This document shows, one piece after another, positions 27,660-38,959 of a stretch of DNA of 64,000 nucleotides. The notes beneath the pieces were generated by a model. The model worked only from the letters and a program-made list of their open reading frames with translations. It had not been told where the DNA came from and ran no database searches. The position numbers and the translations under genes were made by a program. The stretch is from the NCBI RefSeq assembly GCF_002008365.1, contig NZ_MRDL01000015.1, positions 248,001 to 312,000 of the forward strand, written 5' to 3'. Source of the DNA: Rhizobium leguminosarum bv. viciae USDA 2370 (GTDB lineage: Bacteria; Pseudomonadota; Alphaproteobacteria; Rhizobiales; Rhizobiaceae). Each line of letters starts with the position of its first letter. Within the stretch, counting starts at the first letter, position 1.

Positions 27660-28415
27660 ATGACCTGGTCCATCGTCGCCCGTGATCCCTCGACCGGTCA
27701 TCTCGGCATCGCCGTCGCGACCCGCTTCTTCGCCGTCGGCGCCCTTGTGCCGTATATTCGCGGCGGCATCGGCGCCGTCGCCACGCAAGCCTTCGTCAGC
27801 CCGCTTTACGGCGTCGACGGCCTGTCGCTGCTGGCCGCCGGCAAGGCGCCGGAGGAAATCATCGCCGACCTGACCGCGCGTGACGCCGGCCGCGATCAAC
27901 GGCAGCTGCACCTCATCGATGCGAAGGGGCGCAACGCCGCCTTCACCGGCACCGCGTGCATCGACTGGGCGGGGCATCTGATCGACGAAAACGTCTCGGT
28001 CGCCGGCAACATGCTCGCGGGTCCCGACGTCGTCGCCGAGACGCTTGCCACCTACAACAAGGCGATGGACAAGCCGCTGGCCGAACGCCTGCTGCTGGCC
28101 ATGCAGGCAGGCGAGGATGCCGGCGGCGACAAGCGCGGCAGGCAGTCCGCCGCCCTCGTCATCCATCGCGATCAGGATTATCCCTGGCTGAGCATCCGCG
28201 CCGACGATCATCCCGATCCGCTTGCCGAACTTGTCCGCCTCCATGCAGTGGCGGGTGAACGTTACCTGCATGTCGCCGAGACGATGGCCACGCGGCAAAA
28301 TCCGAACGGCATGACCGACAGGCGCGAGATCGACGAAAAGATCGCGACGCTGGAAGCGGCCCGCATCACGGCAGGCAGGCCTTCCGCCTCCTTCGCCACA
28401 CCTTTGAAGACGTGA
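27660..28415 (+). CDS. DUF1028 protein
   Basis: 251 aa. MTWSIVARDPSTGHLGIAVA and the VGALVPYIRGGIGAVATQA segment are the DUF1028 signature; NVSVAGNMLAG and the late DDHPDPLAEL also fit. The family has an Ntn-hydrolase-like fold and is often found with peptide transporters and GGT-like genes, but no reaction has been shown to my knowledge. Starts two bases after the GGT stop, so strongly coupled. Confidence 0.85.
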   Translation: MTWSIVARDPSTGHLGIAVATRFFAVGALVPYIRGGIGAVATQAFVSPLYGVDGLSLLAAGKAPEEIIADLTARDAGRDQRQLHLIDAKGRNAAFTGTACIDWAGHLIDENVSVAGNMLAGPDVVAETLATYNKAMDKPLAERLLLAMQAGEDAGGDKRGRQSAALVIHRDQDYPWLSIRADDHPDPLAELVRLHAVAGERYLHVAETMATRQNPNGMTDRREIDEKIATLEAARITAGRPSASFATPLKT

Positions 28416-28439
28416 ATCAGATAAAACTAAGGGAACGAC

Positions 28440-30278
<1,839 letters not shown>

Positions 30279-30486
30279 GCGTGAAATCCTCTCTTCAGAG
30301 CACCCGATAAACAAGTATTGCGGGAAAATAACCCGTCCTGGTGGCACGCGGGCCGTCTTTTTTGCTGCACCGCTTATATGACTTCTGCTAGATATTATTT
30401 TACCGATAATTATTAACGACCGATTCCACCCTTTTGTGTTCTCTTATCCTTGCGAATCAAAAAGGTTTGATTTGCCCGGGGACGGC

Positions 30487-30506
30487 CCCCATGTTCAAGC
30501 ATGGGG
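30487..30506 (+). promoter_or_regulatory. Stem-loop in the leader of the glycoamylase-like gene
   Basis: CCCCATG-TTCAAG-CATGGGG, 25 bases before the start codon. The AT-rich stretch 30370-30440 probably holds the promoter. Function of the stem unknown. Confidence 0.35.
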
Positions 30507-30531
30507 CGATGCAACAGTTGGGTAGGAGCCT

Positions 30532-31866
30532 ATGCTGCAACGGATTGAAGACATTGATGCAGCGCTCGTCGACAGGCTGCAGCATTCGGCGTTCAAGTAC
30601 TTCCTGAAATATACCAATCCCGAAAATGGCCTTGTGGCGGACACATCGATCGGCGGGGTTCCGTGCAGCATCGCAGCCGTCGGCTTTGCGCTTTCCTCCT
30701 ATCCTGTTGGTGTCGAGCGTTTATGGATCAGCCGCGAGGAGGCAGCCGAACGCACGGTCAATACGCTGCGGTTCTTCGCCGAGGCGCGCCAGGGCGAGGA
30801 ACGCCACGCCACCGGCTACCGCGGCTTCTTCTACCACTTCCTGCACATGGACACCGGCCATCGCGCCTGGAACAGCGAGCTTTCGACCATCGATACGGCG
30901 CTGCTCGTCGCCGGCATCCTCACGGCCGCACAGTATTTCAATCGCGAAGACGACGAGACGGAGACTGAAATCCGTGAACTCGCCACCTTCATCTACGAGC
31001 GCGTCGACTGGCGCTGGGCGCTGAACAAGGGTGACACCATTTCCATGGGTTGGAAGCCCTCTTCCGGCTTCCTGCGCTGGCGCTATCATGGCTTCGACGA
31101 GGCGATCATTCTCTATACGCTGGCGCTCGCTTCGCCGACGCACCCGATCCCGCAATCGAGCTACGACGCCTTCACGTCAAGCTATTCCTGGATGCTGCAT
31201 GGCGAGCAGTCTTATCTCTATGCCGGGCCGCTCTTCATCCACCTCTTCTCGCATGCCTGGATCGATTTCCGCACCATTCAGGACAAGCCGATGGCGGAGC
31301 GAAACTGGGACTATTTCCGCAACACGCAGGTGATGATTGACGTCCAGCGTGACTATGCCGAGCGCAATCCCGGTCAGTTCGTCGGCTACAACAGGAATAT
31401 CTGGGGTTTCTCTGCCTGTGACGGCCCCCCGCCGACACGACGCATGCGCGGCGGCCGCCAGCCGAAGGTTCTGGGCTATGCTGCACGTGGCGCACCGCTC
31501 GGCCCGGATGACGGCACGATCGCACCTTGGGCAGCACTTGCCTGCCTGCCCTACGACCGGCAGGCGGCTCTCGACGGCACCAAGGCGCTTCTGACCACCT
31601 ATCCGAACCTGCTCTTGGAAGGCGGCTTCCCTGGTGGCTTCAACCCGACCGTCAAGACCAAGCGGCCGGAAGGCTGGGTCGACGACCGCACCGTCGGCAT
31701 CGACCAGGGTCTTGTCGTCATGACCATCGAGAACGAGCGCTCCGACTTCATCTGGAAGCTGATGCGGCAATCGCCGGTCATCCGTCTCGGCCTCGAGCGC
31801 GCCGGCTTTACCGGTGGCTGGCTCGAAGGCATCGAGCCGGAAGAAGTGGTGCGCAAGTTCGGCTAG
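30532..31866 (+). CDS. Glycoamylase-like protein (PF10091 type)
   Basis: 444-residue soluble (alpha/alpha)6-barrel-type protein. Repeated aromatic motifs: FKYFLKYTNPENGLVADTS near the start, RGFFYHFLHMDTGHR, WNSELSTIDTALLVAG, YAGPLFIHLFSHAWIDFR, and NIWGFSACDGP. These match the domain found at the C-terminus of cyclic beta-1,2-glucan synthases and in free-standing glucoamylase-like proteins, one of which cleaves beta-1,2-glucan. No signal peptide. Likely role: handling of a beta-glucan or oligosaccharide; the substrate is inferred. Confidence 0.8.
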   Translation: MLQRIEDIDAALVDRLQHSAFKYFLKYTNPENGLVADTSIGGVPCSIAAVGFALSSYPVGVERLWISREEAAERTVNTLRFFAEARQGEERHATGYRGFFYHFLHMDTGHRAWNSELSTIDTALLVAGILTAAQYFNREDDETETEIRELATFIYERVDWRWALNKGDTISMGWKPSSGFLRWRYHGFDEAIILYTLALASPTHPIPQSSYDAFTSSYSWMLHGEQSYLYAGPLFIHLFSHAWIDFRTIQDKPMAERNWDYFRNTQVMIDVQRDYAERNPGQFVGYNRNIWGFSACDGPPPTRRMRGGRQPKVLGYAARGAPLGPDDGTIAPWAALACLPYDRQAALDGTKALLTTYPNLLLEGGFPGGFNPTVKTKRPEGWVDDRTVGIDQGLVVMTIENERSDFIWKLMRQSPVIRLGLERAGFTGGWLEGIEPEEVVRKFG

Positions 31867-31875
31867 CGCACAAGC

Positions 31876-31960
31876 CCGGAAATCGAAGCGGATTTCCGGA
31901 GAGGATGACGCGAAAACGAAAACAACAGAGCCCGCGCGTCCGATAGGAGGTGCGGGCTCT
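31876..31960. terminator. Bidirectional terminators between convergent genes
   Basis: Two hairpins: CCGGAAATC/GATTTCCGG (31876-31899) and AGAGCCCGC/GCGGGCTCT (31927-31960). They fill the 98 bases between the glycoamylase-like gene (plus) and fbpC (minus) and probably end both transcripts. Confidence 0.65.
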
Positions 31961-31964
31961 TGGT

Positions 31965-33002
31965 TTAGCTCTCGAAGACATGCGCCTTGCCGGCGATGTC
32001 GAGGCGAACGAGGTCGCCTCGCGCCGGAAGCGCGACGCTCGAGGTCTTGATCAGGATTGGCGGCAAGGCGACGCCGTCGAGCGAAACCGCAACAGTGCAG
32101 ACCGCACCGCCGAACTCCACCTCGACGACACGTCCGCCATAGTTGCGATCGCCGTCATCGGCAACGACACGAATCTGCTCGGGCCGCAGCATGATCTCGG
32201 CCTTGCCCTGACGACTGCCCTCGACGGCGACGCGGCCGAGGGCGCAGTCGGCAAGGCCGTTTCGGATGATGGCGGGAAGCAGCACGGCATCGCCGAGAAA
32301 CAGTGCCGTCTCGCGATCGCGCGGATGCAGATACAATGATTGCGGCGATCCGGCCTGGATCAGCCGTCCTTCCCTGAGCACTGCGACCTGATCGGCAAAG
32401 GTCAACGCCTCTTCCTGGTCATGGGTGACGAGAATGGTGGTGATGCCGGCCGCCTGCAGCACGCGCGCAACCGCCTTGCGCATGTTTTCTCGCAGGCCGG
32501 TATCGAGTGCCGAGAAAGGTTCGTCGAGCAGCATCAGCCGCGGCTTGCGGCCGAGCGCGCGGGCCAGCGCCACACGCTGCTGCTGCCCGCCGGAAAGCTG
32601 ATGCGGGCGCCGCGCCAGCATGCCGCGGTCGAGCTCGACCATGTCGAGCAACTCGACGATGCGCTTCTCGCGATCGGCTGCGCCTCGTTCGAAGCCGAAG
32701 CCGATATTCTCGGCAACGCTTAAGTGCGGAAACAGCGCGCCGTCCTGCGAGACGATGCCGATACCGCGCTTGTGTGCCGGTACTGTCGCCGGACCGTCCG
32801 CGAGCAGGTCGCCATCCAGCGTCACTCTGCCGACATCGGGTTGCTCGAAGCCGGCAATGATGCGCAGCAGCGTCGTCTTGCCCGAACCGGACGGGCCGAC
32901 GACGGCCGTGCGGCTTCCGGCCGAGACCTCGAGCGAAATATCCTTCAGCGCCTGGACGGGGCCATAGCGCTTGCTGATGTTCTCGATCGTGAGCAGCGTC
33001 AT
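31965..33002 (-). CDS. Ferric iron ABC transporter, ATP-binding protein (FbpC type)
   Basis: 345 aa. Walker [10 protein letters not shown]-loop region [15 protein letters not shown], signature [15 protein letters not shown], Walker [12 protein letters not shown], then a C-terminal TOBE-like regulatory domain with [10 protein letters not shown]. The FbpC/PotA-like build and the iron box upstream of the operon support ferric iron import. Overlaps the permease gene by four bases. Confidence 0.9.
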   Translation of the reverse strand: MTLLTIENISKRYGPVQALKDISLEVSAGSRTAVVGPSGSGKTTLLRIIAGFEQPDVGRVTLDGDLLADGPATVPAHKRGIGIVSQDGALFPHLSVAENIGFGFERGAADREKRIVELLDMVELDRGMLARRPHQLSGGQQQRVALARALGRKPRLMLLDEPFSALDTGLRENMRKAVARVLQAAGITTILVTHDQEEALTFADQVAVLREGRLIQAGSPQSLYLHPRDRETALFLGDAVLLPAIIRNGLADCALGRVAVEGSRQGKAEIMLRPEQIRVVADDGDRNYGGRVVEVEFGGAVCTVAVSLDGVALPPILIKTSSVALPARGDLVRLDIAGKAHVFES

Positions 33003-34531
33003 TGGCCGGCGGTCCGTTTCGATTGGGTATAGAGCATCAGGGTGAGCGGCAGCGACAGCACGACCATCATGAAGGCGTAAGGGGCGGCCGAGACATAGTC
33101 TATCTCGCTGGTCAGCGACCAGAATTTCGTCGCCAGCGTATCCACGCCATTGGGCGACAGCATCAATGTTGCCGTGAGTTCATTGGTGATGCCGAGTGCG
33201 GCCAGCGCGACGCTGGCGGCCGCTCCGGGTGCGGCAAGCCGCATGGTGATCTGCCGCAACGCCTGGCCTGGGGTGCGGCCGAGGCCCATCGCGGCGCGCT
33301 CCAGCTCCACCGGGGCCTGGGCGATGCTGGCGCGCAGCCCGACCATGGCCCGCGGCAGGAAAAGCATCACATAGGCGACGAGCAGCGTTGCGAAGGTCTG
33401 ATAGAGCGGCAGCACGAGACGCACGGTGATCGTCACCAGCGCCAGCGCCACGACGACGCCCGGCAGCGAGCCGACATAATAATGGCAGGCTTCGAGCACG
33501 CGCTGGAGGCGGCCGGGCGCCCGCACGGAAAGCCAGGCCATCGGTGCTGCGGCAATCGTCGCCAGCACGCCGCCGACAATGGCAAGCACGATCGTCTGCA
33601 GGAAAGCGTTGCCGACTTCGATGCGCCAGATATCGGTGCCGCCGAGATAGAGCCAGCGGCCAAGCGTCACCAGCGGCACGCCGAGCGTCAGTACCGCCAG
33701 GATGACAGGTAGCAAAACGGCGGGCACCACGAACCAGCCCAGCCGGCGGCGGTCCGTGGGGCGTGGCGAGCCCGAGCCGACGCGGGCATAACGTTCGTTG
33801 CCGCGCACCAACACCTCGAAGCCGAGCAGAAAAAGACAGCAGGCGACGAGCACGCCGCCGAGCATGTTGGAAGCCGGGCTGTTGTAGGAGGACTGGAACT
33901 GGTCGACGATCGCCGTCGCGAAAGTGTCGAACCGGATCATGACGAACAGGCCGTACTCCGAAAGCAGATGCAGCGCGATCAGCAGCGAGCCGCCGCAGAT
34001 GGCGAGTCTGAGCTGCGGCAACACGGCCCGGAAGAAGACCCGCCACGGATTGAGCCCCAGCGAAGCCGCGGCATCCTCGATGGCCGGATCGAGGCGGCGC
34101 AATGCTGCTGCGACCGGCAGGTAGAGGAAGGGATAGTAGGCGATGACCGAGACGAAGACGCCGCTCTGCAGGCCGCGCATGCCGGGAACCAGGCTGACCC
34201 AGGCATAACTGTGCACGAAGGCGGGCACGGCGAGCGGAGCGATCGCCAGCCAGGCCCAGAGCCGGGCAAAAGGAATGTCCGTCCGCTCGGTCAGCCAGGC
34301 GAGCGTCACCGCAAGCGCGATCGACACCGGGATGGTGATCGATTCCAGGAGAATCGTATTGACGAGAAGTTCACCGACGCGCGGTCGGAAGACCAGGGCC
34401 TTCACCGTTTCCCAGCCGACATCGTAGGTCACCCAGCCGATGAAGCCGAGCGGCACGAGACTGAAGATCGCGACGATGGTTGCGAGGAGGATCACGGAAG
34501 CGTGCGGCATGCGTCCGCGTGGCAAAGCCAT
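32999..34531 (-). CDS. Ferric iron ABC transporter permease (FbpB type)
   Basis: 510 aa from the ATG at 34531 ([16 protein letters not shown]), which has GAGGG upstream. The open frame reaches 34666, but that extension contains a terminator hairpin (34614-34654), so it is not coding. Twelve hydrophobic segments in two halves, each with an EAA loop ([40 protein letters not shown]), the usual fused-permease form of iron and thiamin importers. Confidence 0.88.
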   Translation of the reverse strand: MALPRGRMPHASVILLATIVAIFSLVPLGFIGWVTYDVGWETVKALVFRPRVGELLVNTILLESITIPVSIALAVTLAWLTERTDIPFARLWAWLAIAPLAVPAFVHSYAWVSLVPGMRGLQSGVFVSVIAYYPFLYLPVAAALRRLDPAIEDAAASLGLNPWRVFFRAVLPQLRLAICGGSLLIALHLLSEYGLFVMIRFDTFATAIVDQFQSSYNSPASNMLGGVLVACCLFLLGFEVLVRGNERYARVGSGSPRPTDRRRLGWFVVPAVLLPVILAVLTLGVPLVTLGRWLYLGGTDIWRIEVGNAFLQTIVLAIVGGVLATIAAAPMAWLSVRAPGRLQRVLEACHYYVGSLPGVVVALALVTITVRLVLPLYQTFATLLVAYVMLFLPRAMVGLRASIAQAPVELERAAMGLGRTPGQALRQITMRLAAPGAAASVALAALGITNELTATLMLSPNGVDTLATKFWSLTSEIDYVSAAPYAFMMVVLSLPLTLMLYTQSKRTAGQ

Positions 34532-34613
34532 TCGCGTGGCCCTCGGCGCGACCGGCGCCTGGTTGCCGGATGCGAGCAATCTGTTGTCCTGCAGCAAGGC
34601 CGATGCCTTTACA

Positions 34614-34654
34614 CGCTGAAAAAGGAAGGCAACCGCCTTGGAAAGGCGGTTGCC
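34614..34654 (-). terminator. Attenuating terminator between fbpA and fbpB
   Basis: GGCAACCGCCTT/AAGGCGGTTGCC forms a 12-base stem; on the minus strand it is followed by TTCCTTTTT. It lies after fbpA and before fbpB and should lower permease/ATPase transcription relative to the binding protein. Confidence 0.75.
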
Positions 34655-34730
34655 GGATATCGTCATGCCCTAAGGTTTTCTTGAGCTAAATGCAATAGTT
34701 TTGGCCGGATGACGCCTGCGGCAGAAAGGT

Positions 34731-34821
34731 CTAAGCATGTCGCGCAAAAGTGTGCCGCGGTTTTGCGACGACGACATGCGGAAAACGACAGATCTAAAGT
34801 GTGGCGCGCCACGCTTTAGAT
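34731..34821 (+). repeat. Intergenic palindromic repeat, family A
   Basis: CTAAGCATGTCGCGCAAAAG ... CGGTTTTGCGACGACGACATGC, then a second stem GTGTGGCGCGCCACGC and CTTTAGATC. The right edge contains the TAA stop (minus strand) of fbpA. Confidence 0.75.
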
Positions 34822-35832
34822 CAAGCCGGCGGCCGTCATCAGCTCCACGACCTTCTTGCTGTCGAGGGTCGAAGCTTCGACCTTCGGAGCATTGAGATCG
34901 GCAAGCGGAGTGAGCTTGTCGTTGGAAGGCGCATCCTTGCCGATGGCATATTCATAGGAATCGCCGTCCTTGAGGACTGCCTGGCCGGCCTTGCTGGTTA
35001 GGAACTTCAGGAAAGCCTGGGCTTCCTTCATGTGCTGCGTGGACTTCAGGATGCCGCCGCCCGAAACGCTGACAAAAGCGCCCGGATCCTGGTTCTTGAA
35101 GTAGTGCAGGCCGACATTCTTGCTGTTCTCACCGGTTTTGGCCTGATCGCCGAACCAATAATAGTGATAGATGATCGCCCCTTCGACTTCGCCGGCGTTG
35201 ACCGCCTTCATGGCGACGCTGTTGCCCTTGTAGGGCGTGGCGTTTTCCTTGAGAGCCTTCAGCCAGTCGGCCGTCGACTGCTCGCCCTTGAGCTGCAGCA
35301 GGGCGGCGACGATGGCCTGGAAGTCGGCACCGGCAGGTGCTGCTCCCCAGCGGCCCTTCCAAGCCGGATCTGCGAGGTCGAGCATCGACTTCGGCAGCTT
35401 CTCTTCGGTGAGCTTGGTCTTGTCATAGGCAAAAACGGTGGTACGGGCGGCAATGCCGGTCCACATGCCGTCGGCCGGGCGATACTGATCCGGAACCTGA
35501 TCCAGCGTTTCCTTTTCGATGGGGGCGAAGAGGCCCGCGCCATCGACCAGCGTCATCGCCGGCGAATTCTCGGTCAGGAAGACATCCGCGGGAGAGGCGT
35601 CGCCTTCCTGGATGATCTGGTTGGCGAATTGCATGTCGCTGCCCTGGCGCATGGTGACCTTGATGCCGGTCTCCTTGGTGAAGGCATCGATCCATTCACG
35701 GCCCAGGCTTTCGTGCTGGGCATTGTAAACGACGAGACCTTCGTCCTGCGCACTAGCGCTGCCAGCGAGCGCAGTGGCGGAGAGAAGCGAAGCGGCAAGC
35801 GCGAGGGAAAAACGGTTAAGAGCAATGTTCAT
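34816..35832 (-). CDS. Ferric iron ABC transporter, substrate-binding protein (FbpA type)
   Basis: 338 aa from MNIALNRFSLALAASLLSAT with GGAGG seven bases upstream; earlier in-frame ATGs are not supported. Signal peptide to about residue 29 (SASA-QDEG). LVVYNAQHESLGREWIDAF, VFLTENSPAMTLV and the late YYWFGDQ are typical of class III iron-binding proteins, where paired Tyr residues bind Fe3+. The last codons and the stop lie in a repeat. An iron-responsive box lies about 65 bases upstream. Confidence 0.9.
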   Translation of the reverse strand: MNIALNRFSLALAASLLSATALAGSASAQDEGLVVYNAQHESLGREWIDAFTKETGIKVTMRQGSDMQFANQIIQEGDASPADVFLTENSPAMTLVDGAGLFAPIEKETLDQVPDQYRPADGMWTGIAARTTVFAYDKTKLTEEKLPKSMLDLADPAWKGRWGAAPAGADFQAIVAALLQLKGEQSTADWLKALKENATPYKGNSVAMKAVNAGEVEGAIIYHYYWFGDQAKTGENSKNVGLHYFKNQDPGAFVSVSGGGILKSTQHMKEAQAFLKFLTSKAGQAVLKDGDSYEYAIGKDAPSNDKLTPLADLNAPKVEASTLDSKKVVELMTAAGLI

Positions 35833-35894
35833 GATGGCCTCCGTGACGATGTCACCCGAGCTCTCCAAGGGCGATGAGAGGCGTATATTTTTCC

Positions 35895-35909
35895 TGACTG
35901 CGAATTTCA
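35895..35909. promoter_or_regulatory. Iron-responsive operator (RirA-type box)
   Basis: TGA-CTGCGAATT-TCA matches the TGA-N9-TCA box bound by RirA in rhizobia. It lies about 63 bases before the fbpA start, where binding would block the promoter under iron-replete conditions. Confidence 0.55.
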
Positions 35910-36043
35910 AGTTTGGCTTGGCCAGAAAAGCCATCACAATATCTTGACTAAATATTTCATATTACAGGGGAATAAATCTCGATTTGGCAAAAAAGGCGAC
36001 GCTTCCCGAGCGCCGCCTCTCTTTGCAGACTTTTGCAGCCGGC

Positions 36044-37582
36044 TTATTCGACGTCGAACTTGACGCCCTGCGCAAGCGGCAGCGTCCTGCCGTAATTGAT
36101 CGTGTTGGTGGAGCGGCGCATATAGGCCTTCCAGGAATCCGAGCCGGATTCGCGGCCGCCGCCGGTTTCCTTCTCGCCACCGAAGGCGCCGCCGATCTCG
36201 GCACCGGATGGTCCGAGGTTGACGTTGGCGATGCCGCAATCCGAACCGCGGGCGGACACGAAGGTCTCGGCCTCGCGCATGTCGTTGGTGAAGATCGACG
36301 ACGACAGTCCCTGCGGCACGGCATTGTGTAGCGCCAGCACCTCGTCGAAATCGCTATACTTCATCACATAGAGGATCGGCGCGAAGGTCTCGTGCTCGAC
36401 CGGCCCGGTCTGATCGGGCATTTCGACAAGCGCCGGGCGAACGTAGTAGGCGTCAGCCGAACCGCTTTCGACGCGGTCACCGCCGGTCACCGTGCCGCCG
36501 GCCGATTTCGCCTCGCCAAGCGCAGCCTGCATCTTTTCGAAAGCCTGGCCGTCGATCAGCGGTCCGACAAGCGTACCGCTTTCCAACGGATTGCCGATGG
36601 TGACGGAGCCGTAGGCCTTCTGCAGGCGCGGCACCAGCTGGTCGTAGACGCTGTCATGAACGAAGAGACGGCGCAGCGTCGTGCAGCGCTGGCCGGCCGT
36701 GCCCATGGCGGAGAAGGCGACGCCGCGCAGCGTCAGGTCGAGATCGGCCGTCGGGCAGACGATCGCCGCATTGTTACCGCCGAGCTCGAGAATGGCGCGG
36801 GCAAATCGCTGCGACAAGCGCGGACCGACGGCGCGGCCCATGGCCGTCGAGCCTGTGGCGGACACCAGTGGGATCTTCGGATGATCGACCAGCACTTCGC
36901 CGACCTCGCGACCGCCGATGATCAGCGTCGACAGATTGGCCGGTGCGCTACCGCCCTCGGCGACGAAACGCTTCAGCGCTTTTTCGAACAGCGCCTGCAC
37001 CGCAAGCGCCGTCAACGGCGTCTTTTCCGAAGGCTTCCAGACGGTGGAATTGCCGCAGACCATCGCAAGCGCCGCATTCCACGACCAGACGGCAACAGGG
37101 AAGTTGAAGGCGGAGATGATGCCGATCACGCCGAGCGGGTGCCAGCTTTCCATCATCCGGTGCTCGGAGCGCTCGGTGGCAATCGTCAGGCCGTAGAGCT
37201 GACGGGAAAGGCCGACGGCGAAATCGCAGATGTCGATCATCTCCTGCACTTCGCCGAGGCCTTCGGAGGTGATCTTGCCGACCTCGATCGAGACGAGACG
37301 GCCGAGCGCCGTCTTTGCGGCGCGCAGCTCCTCGCCGAGCAGGCGGACCAGTTCGCCGCGCTTCGGCGCCGGCACGGCACGCCATTCGAGGAAAGCCTGG
37401 TGCGCCGCTTCGATCGCCGCTTTCGTCTCGGAAACGGAATCTTCCCTGAGTTTGCCGATTTCCTTGCCGGTGACCGGCGAGGTGACGGAAAGCGTGCCGC
37501 CGTGATAGCGGCTGGCATCGACGCCGAGTTCGGCAAGCAGCTTGGCGGTTTCTGTGGCGAGATCGAGGACGGCGATGGTCAT
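36044..37582 (-). CDS. amaB: Delta1-piperideine-6-carboxylate / aminoadipate semialdehyde dehydrogenase (ALDH7, AmaB type)
   Basis: 512 aa from MTIAVLDLATETAKLL. ALDH fold with ISAFNFPVAVWSWNAALA, the Glu base in ILELGGNN and the Cys nucleophile in GTAGQRCTTLRRL, as in ALDH7/antiquitin. Oxidises piperideine-6-carboxylate (as the open semialdehyde) to 2-aminoadipate with NAD(P)+. It directly follows the pipecolate oxidase gene (25 bases) in the lysine/pipecolate cluster known from Pseudomonas putida. Confidence 0.92.
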   Translation of the reverse strand: MTIAVLDLATETAKLLAELGVDASRYHGGTLSVTSPVTGKEIGKLREDSVSETKAAIEAAHQAFLEWRAVPAPKRGELVRLLGEELRAAKTALGRLVSIEVGKITSEGLGEVQEMIDICDFAVGLSRQLYGLTIATERSEHRMMESWHPLGVIGIISAFNFPVAVWSWNAALAMVCGNSTVWKPSEKTPLTALAVQALFEKALKRFVAEGGSAPANLSTLIIGGREVGEVLVDHPKIPLVSATGSTAMGRAVGPRLSQRFARAILELGGNNAAIVCPTADLDLTLRGVAFSAMGTAGQRCTTLRRLFVHDSVYDQLVPRLQKAYGSVTIGNPLESGTLVGPLIDGQAFEKMQAALGEAKSAGGTVTGGDRVESGSADAYYVRPALVEMPDQTGPVEHETFAPILYVMKYSDFDEVLALHNAVPQGLSSSIFTNDMREAETFVSARGSDCGIANVNLGPSGAEIGGAFGGEKETGGGRESGSDSWKAYMRRSTNTINYGRTLPLAQGVKFDVE

Positions 37583-37607
37583 TGTCGTGTTTCCAATCTT
37601 ATTGTGC

Positions 37608-38891
37608 TTAGAAGCGTGCATCGGCGAAATGGGCGACCTGAGCGCCGGCTTCGTACCATATTTCCTTGAGCGCACGGAAGCTCGGTTCGCTGAGCGCGGT
37701 CAGCGGCAGCGGCAGATCGGCTTCGCCAATCCGGCCGAGGATATGCTCCGCCAGCGTGCGGCCAAAGACCGTGCCAGGCGCAATGCCGCGGCCATTGTAA
37801 CCCGAAAAGCCGACGACATTCGGGGCGAATTTGTGGAAGCGCGGCAGCGCATTGTCGGTCATGCCGATCTGGCCATACCATTCGCACTCGAATTCGACAT
37901 CGCCGATAATAGGGAAGAGCCGCTTCAATGCGCGTTTGGCCCATCCTTTGTGCACGGCAAGCCCGGTATTGCGCAGCGCCCCGACACTGCCGAAAACGAG
38001 CCGGCCGGCCTGGTCCATGCGGAAGGAGGAGAGGATTTCCTTGGTATCCCAGGCGCCTTCGCGCCCAGGCAGGATCGACTGACGCAGATTGTGGCCGAGC
38101 GGCACGGTGGCAAAATTGAAATAGGGCAGATGCACCTGTTCGCTGCGCACCTGCTCCCATGGGCCGGTGCTGTAGGCATCCGTTGCGACGATGATCCACT
38201 CAGCGCTGACTTCGCCGCTTGCCGTCTTCACGGTCCAGCGGCTGCCGTTACGCTCCGTTGCGATGACCGGACTGGATGTATGAATGGCGACGCCGGCCTT
38301 GACGGCGGCATGGGCAAGGCCGCGCGCATAGGCAAGCGGCTGCAGCGTGCCGGCGCGTTTGTCGAGCAGCGAACCGGTATAGGCATCGCTGCCGATGCGT
38401 TTTGCCGTTTCCGCCGCATCAAGCAGCGTCACGGCTGCGCCGCGGGCGGACCATTGCGCCGCGCGATCCTCGATCTCCTTCAGCCCGTCCGCGCCGACCG
38501 CGCAATGCAGCGTGCCGTTCCGTTCGAGTTCGCAGGCAATCTGATGCTTGTCGATCAGCTCCATGACGAGCTTCGGCGCATTGCCGAGTAGATCGAGCAG
38601 ACGTTCGCCATGCACCGGGCCGAGCACGCTGGGCAGATCGTTGGGCATCACCCACATGCCGGCATTGATCAGCCCGACATTGCGCCCGGCACCGCCGAAG
38701 CCGATCTCCTTGGCCTCCAGCAACACCACCTTCGACCCGGCTTCGGCAAGATGAAGGGCGGAAGAGAGGCCGGTGTAACCGCCGCCGACGATGACGACGT
38801 CGGCCGAAATCGCGCCATCGAGAGGCGAGGTCGTCGGCGCTTCGGGCGCTGTCTTTTCCCAGAGGCCGTGGGAGCGCGGATCATTCAGCAT
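37608..38891 (-). CDS. amaA: L-pipecolate oxidase-like FAD oxidoreductase (AmaA type)
   Basis: 427-residue DAO-family flavoprotein. FAD motif ADVVIVGGGYTGLSSALHL, the GGAGRNVGLINAGMW segment, and the C-terminal GFSGYNGRGIAPGTVFG. Position next to ALDH7 and HglS genes points to L-pipecolate to piperideine-6-carboxylate oxidation. Without context it could be taken for a gamma-glutamylputrescine oxidase (PuuB) relative, so substrate rests on the neighbours. Confidence 0.8.
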   Translation of the reverse strand: MLNDPRSHGLWEKTAPEAPTTSPLDGAISADVVIVGGGYTGLSSALHLAEAGSKVVLLEAKEIGFGGAGRNVGLINAGMWVMPNDLPSVLGPVHGERLLDLLGNAPKLVMELIDKHQIACELERNGTLHCAVGADGLKEIEDRAAQWSARGAAVTLLDAAETAKRIGSDAYTGSLLDKRAGTLQPLAYARGLAHAAVKAGVAIHTSSPVIATERNGSRWTVKTASGEVSAEWIIVATDAYSTGPWEQVRSEQVHLPYFNFATVPLGHNLRQSILPGREGAWDTKEILSSFRMDQAGRLVFGSVGALRNTGLAVHKGWAKRALKRLFPIIGDVEFECEWYGQIGMTDNALPRFHKFAPNVVGFSGYNGRGIAPGTVFGRTLAEHILGRIGEADLPLPLTALSEPSFRALKEIWYEAGAQVAHFADARF

Positions 38892-38959
38892 GGCTCAGTC
38901 CGATCAGAGCGAAATCGCGGATACTCTAATGCATAAGAGAAAGTGTTGAACCTGCCATT

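Noticed and set aside
32999..34666. Longer N-terminus for the iron permease
   Set aside because: The extra 45 codons cover a terminator hairpin and lack a ribosome site; start moved to 34531.
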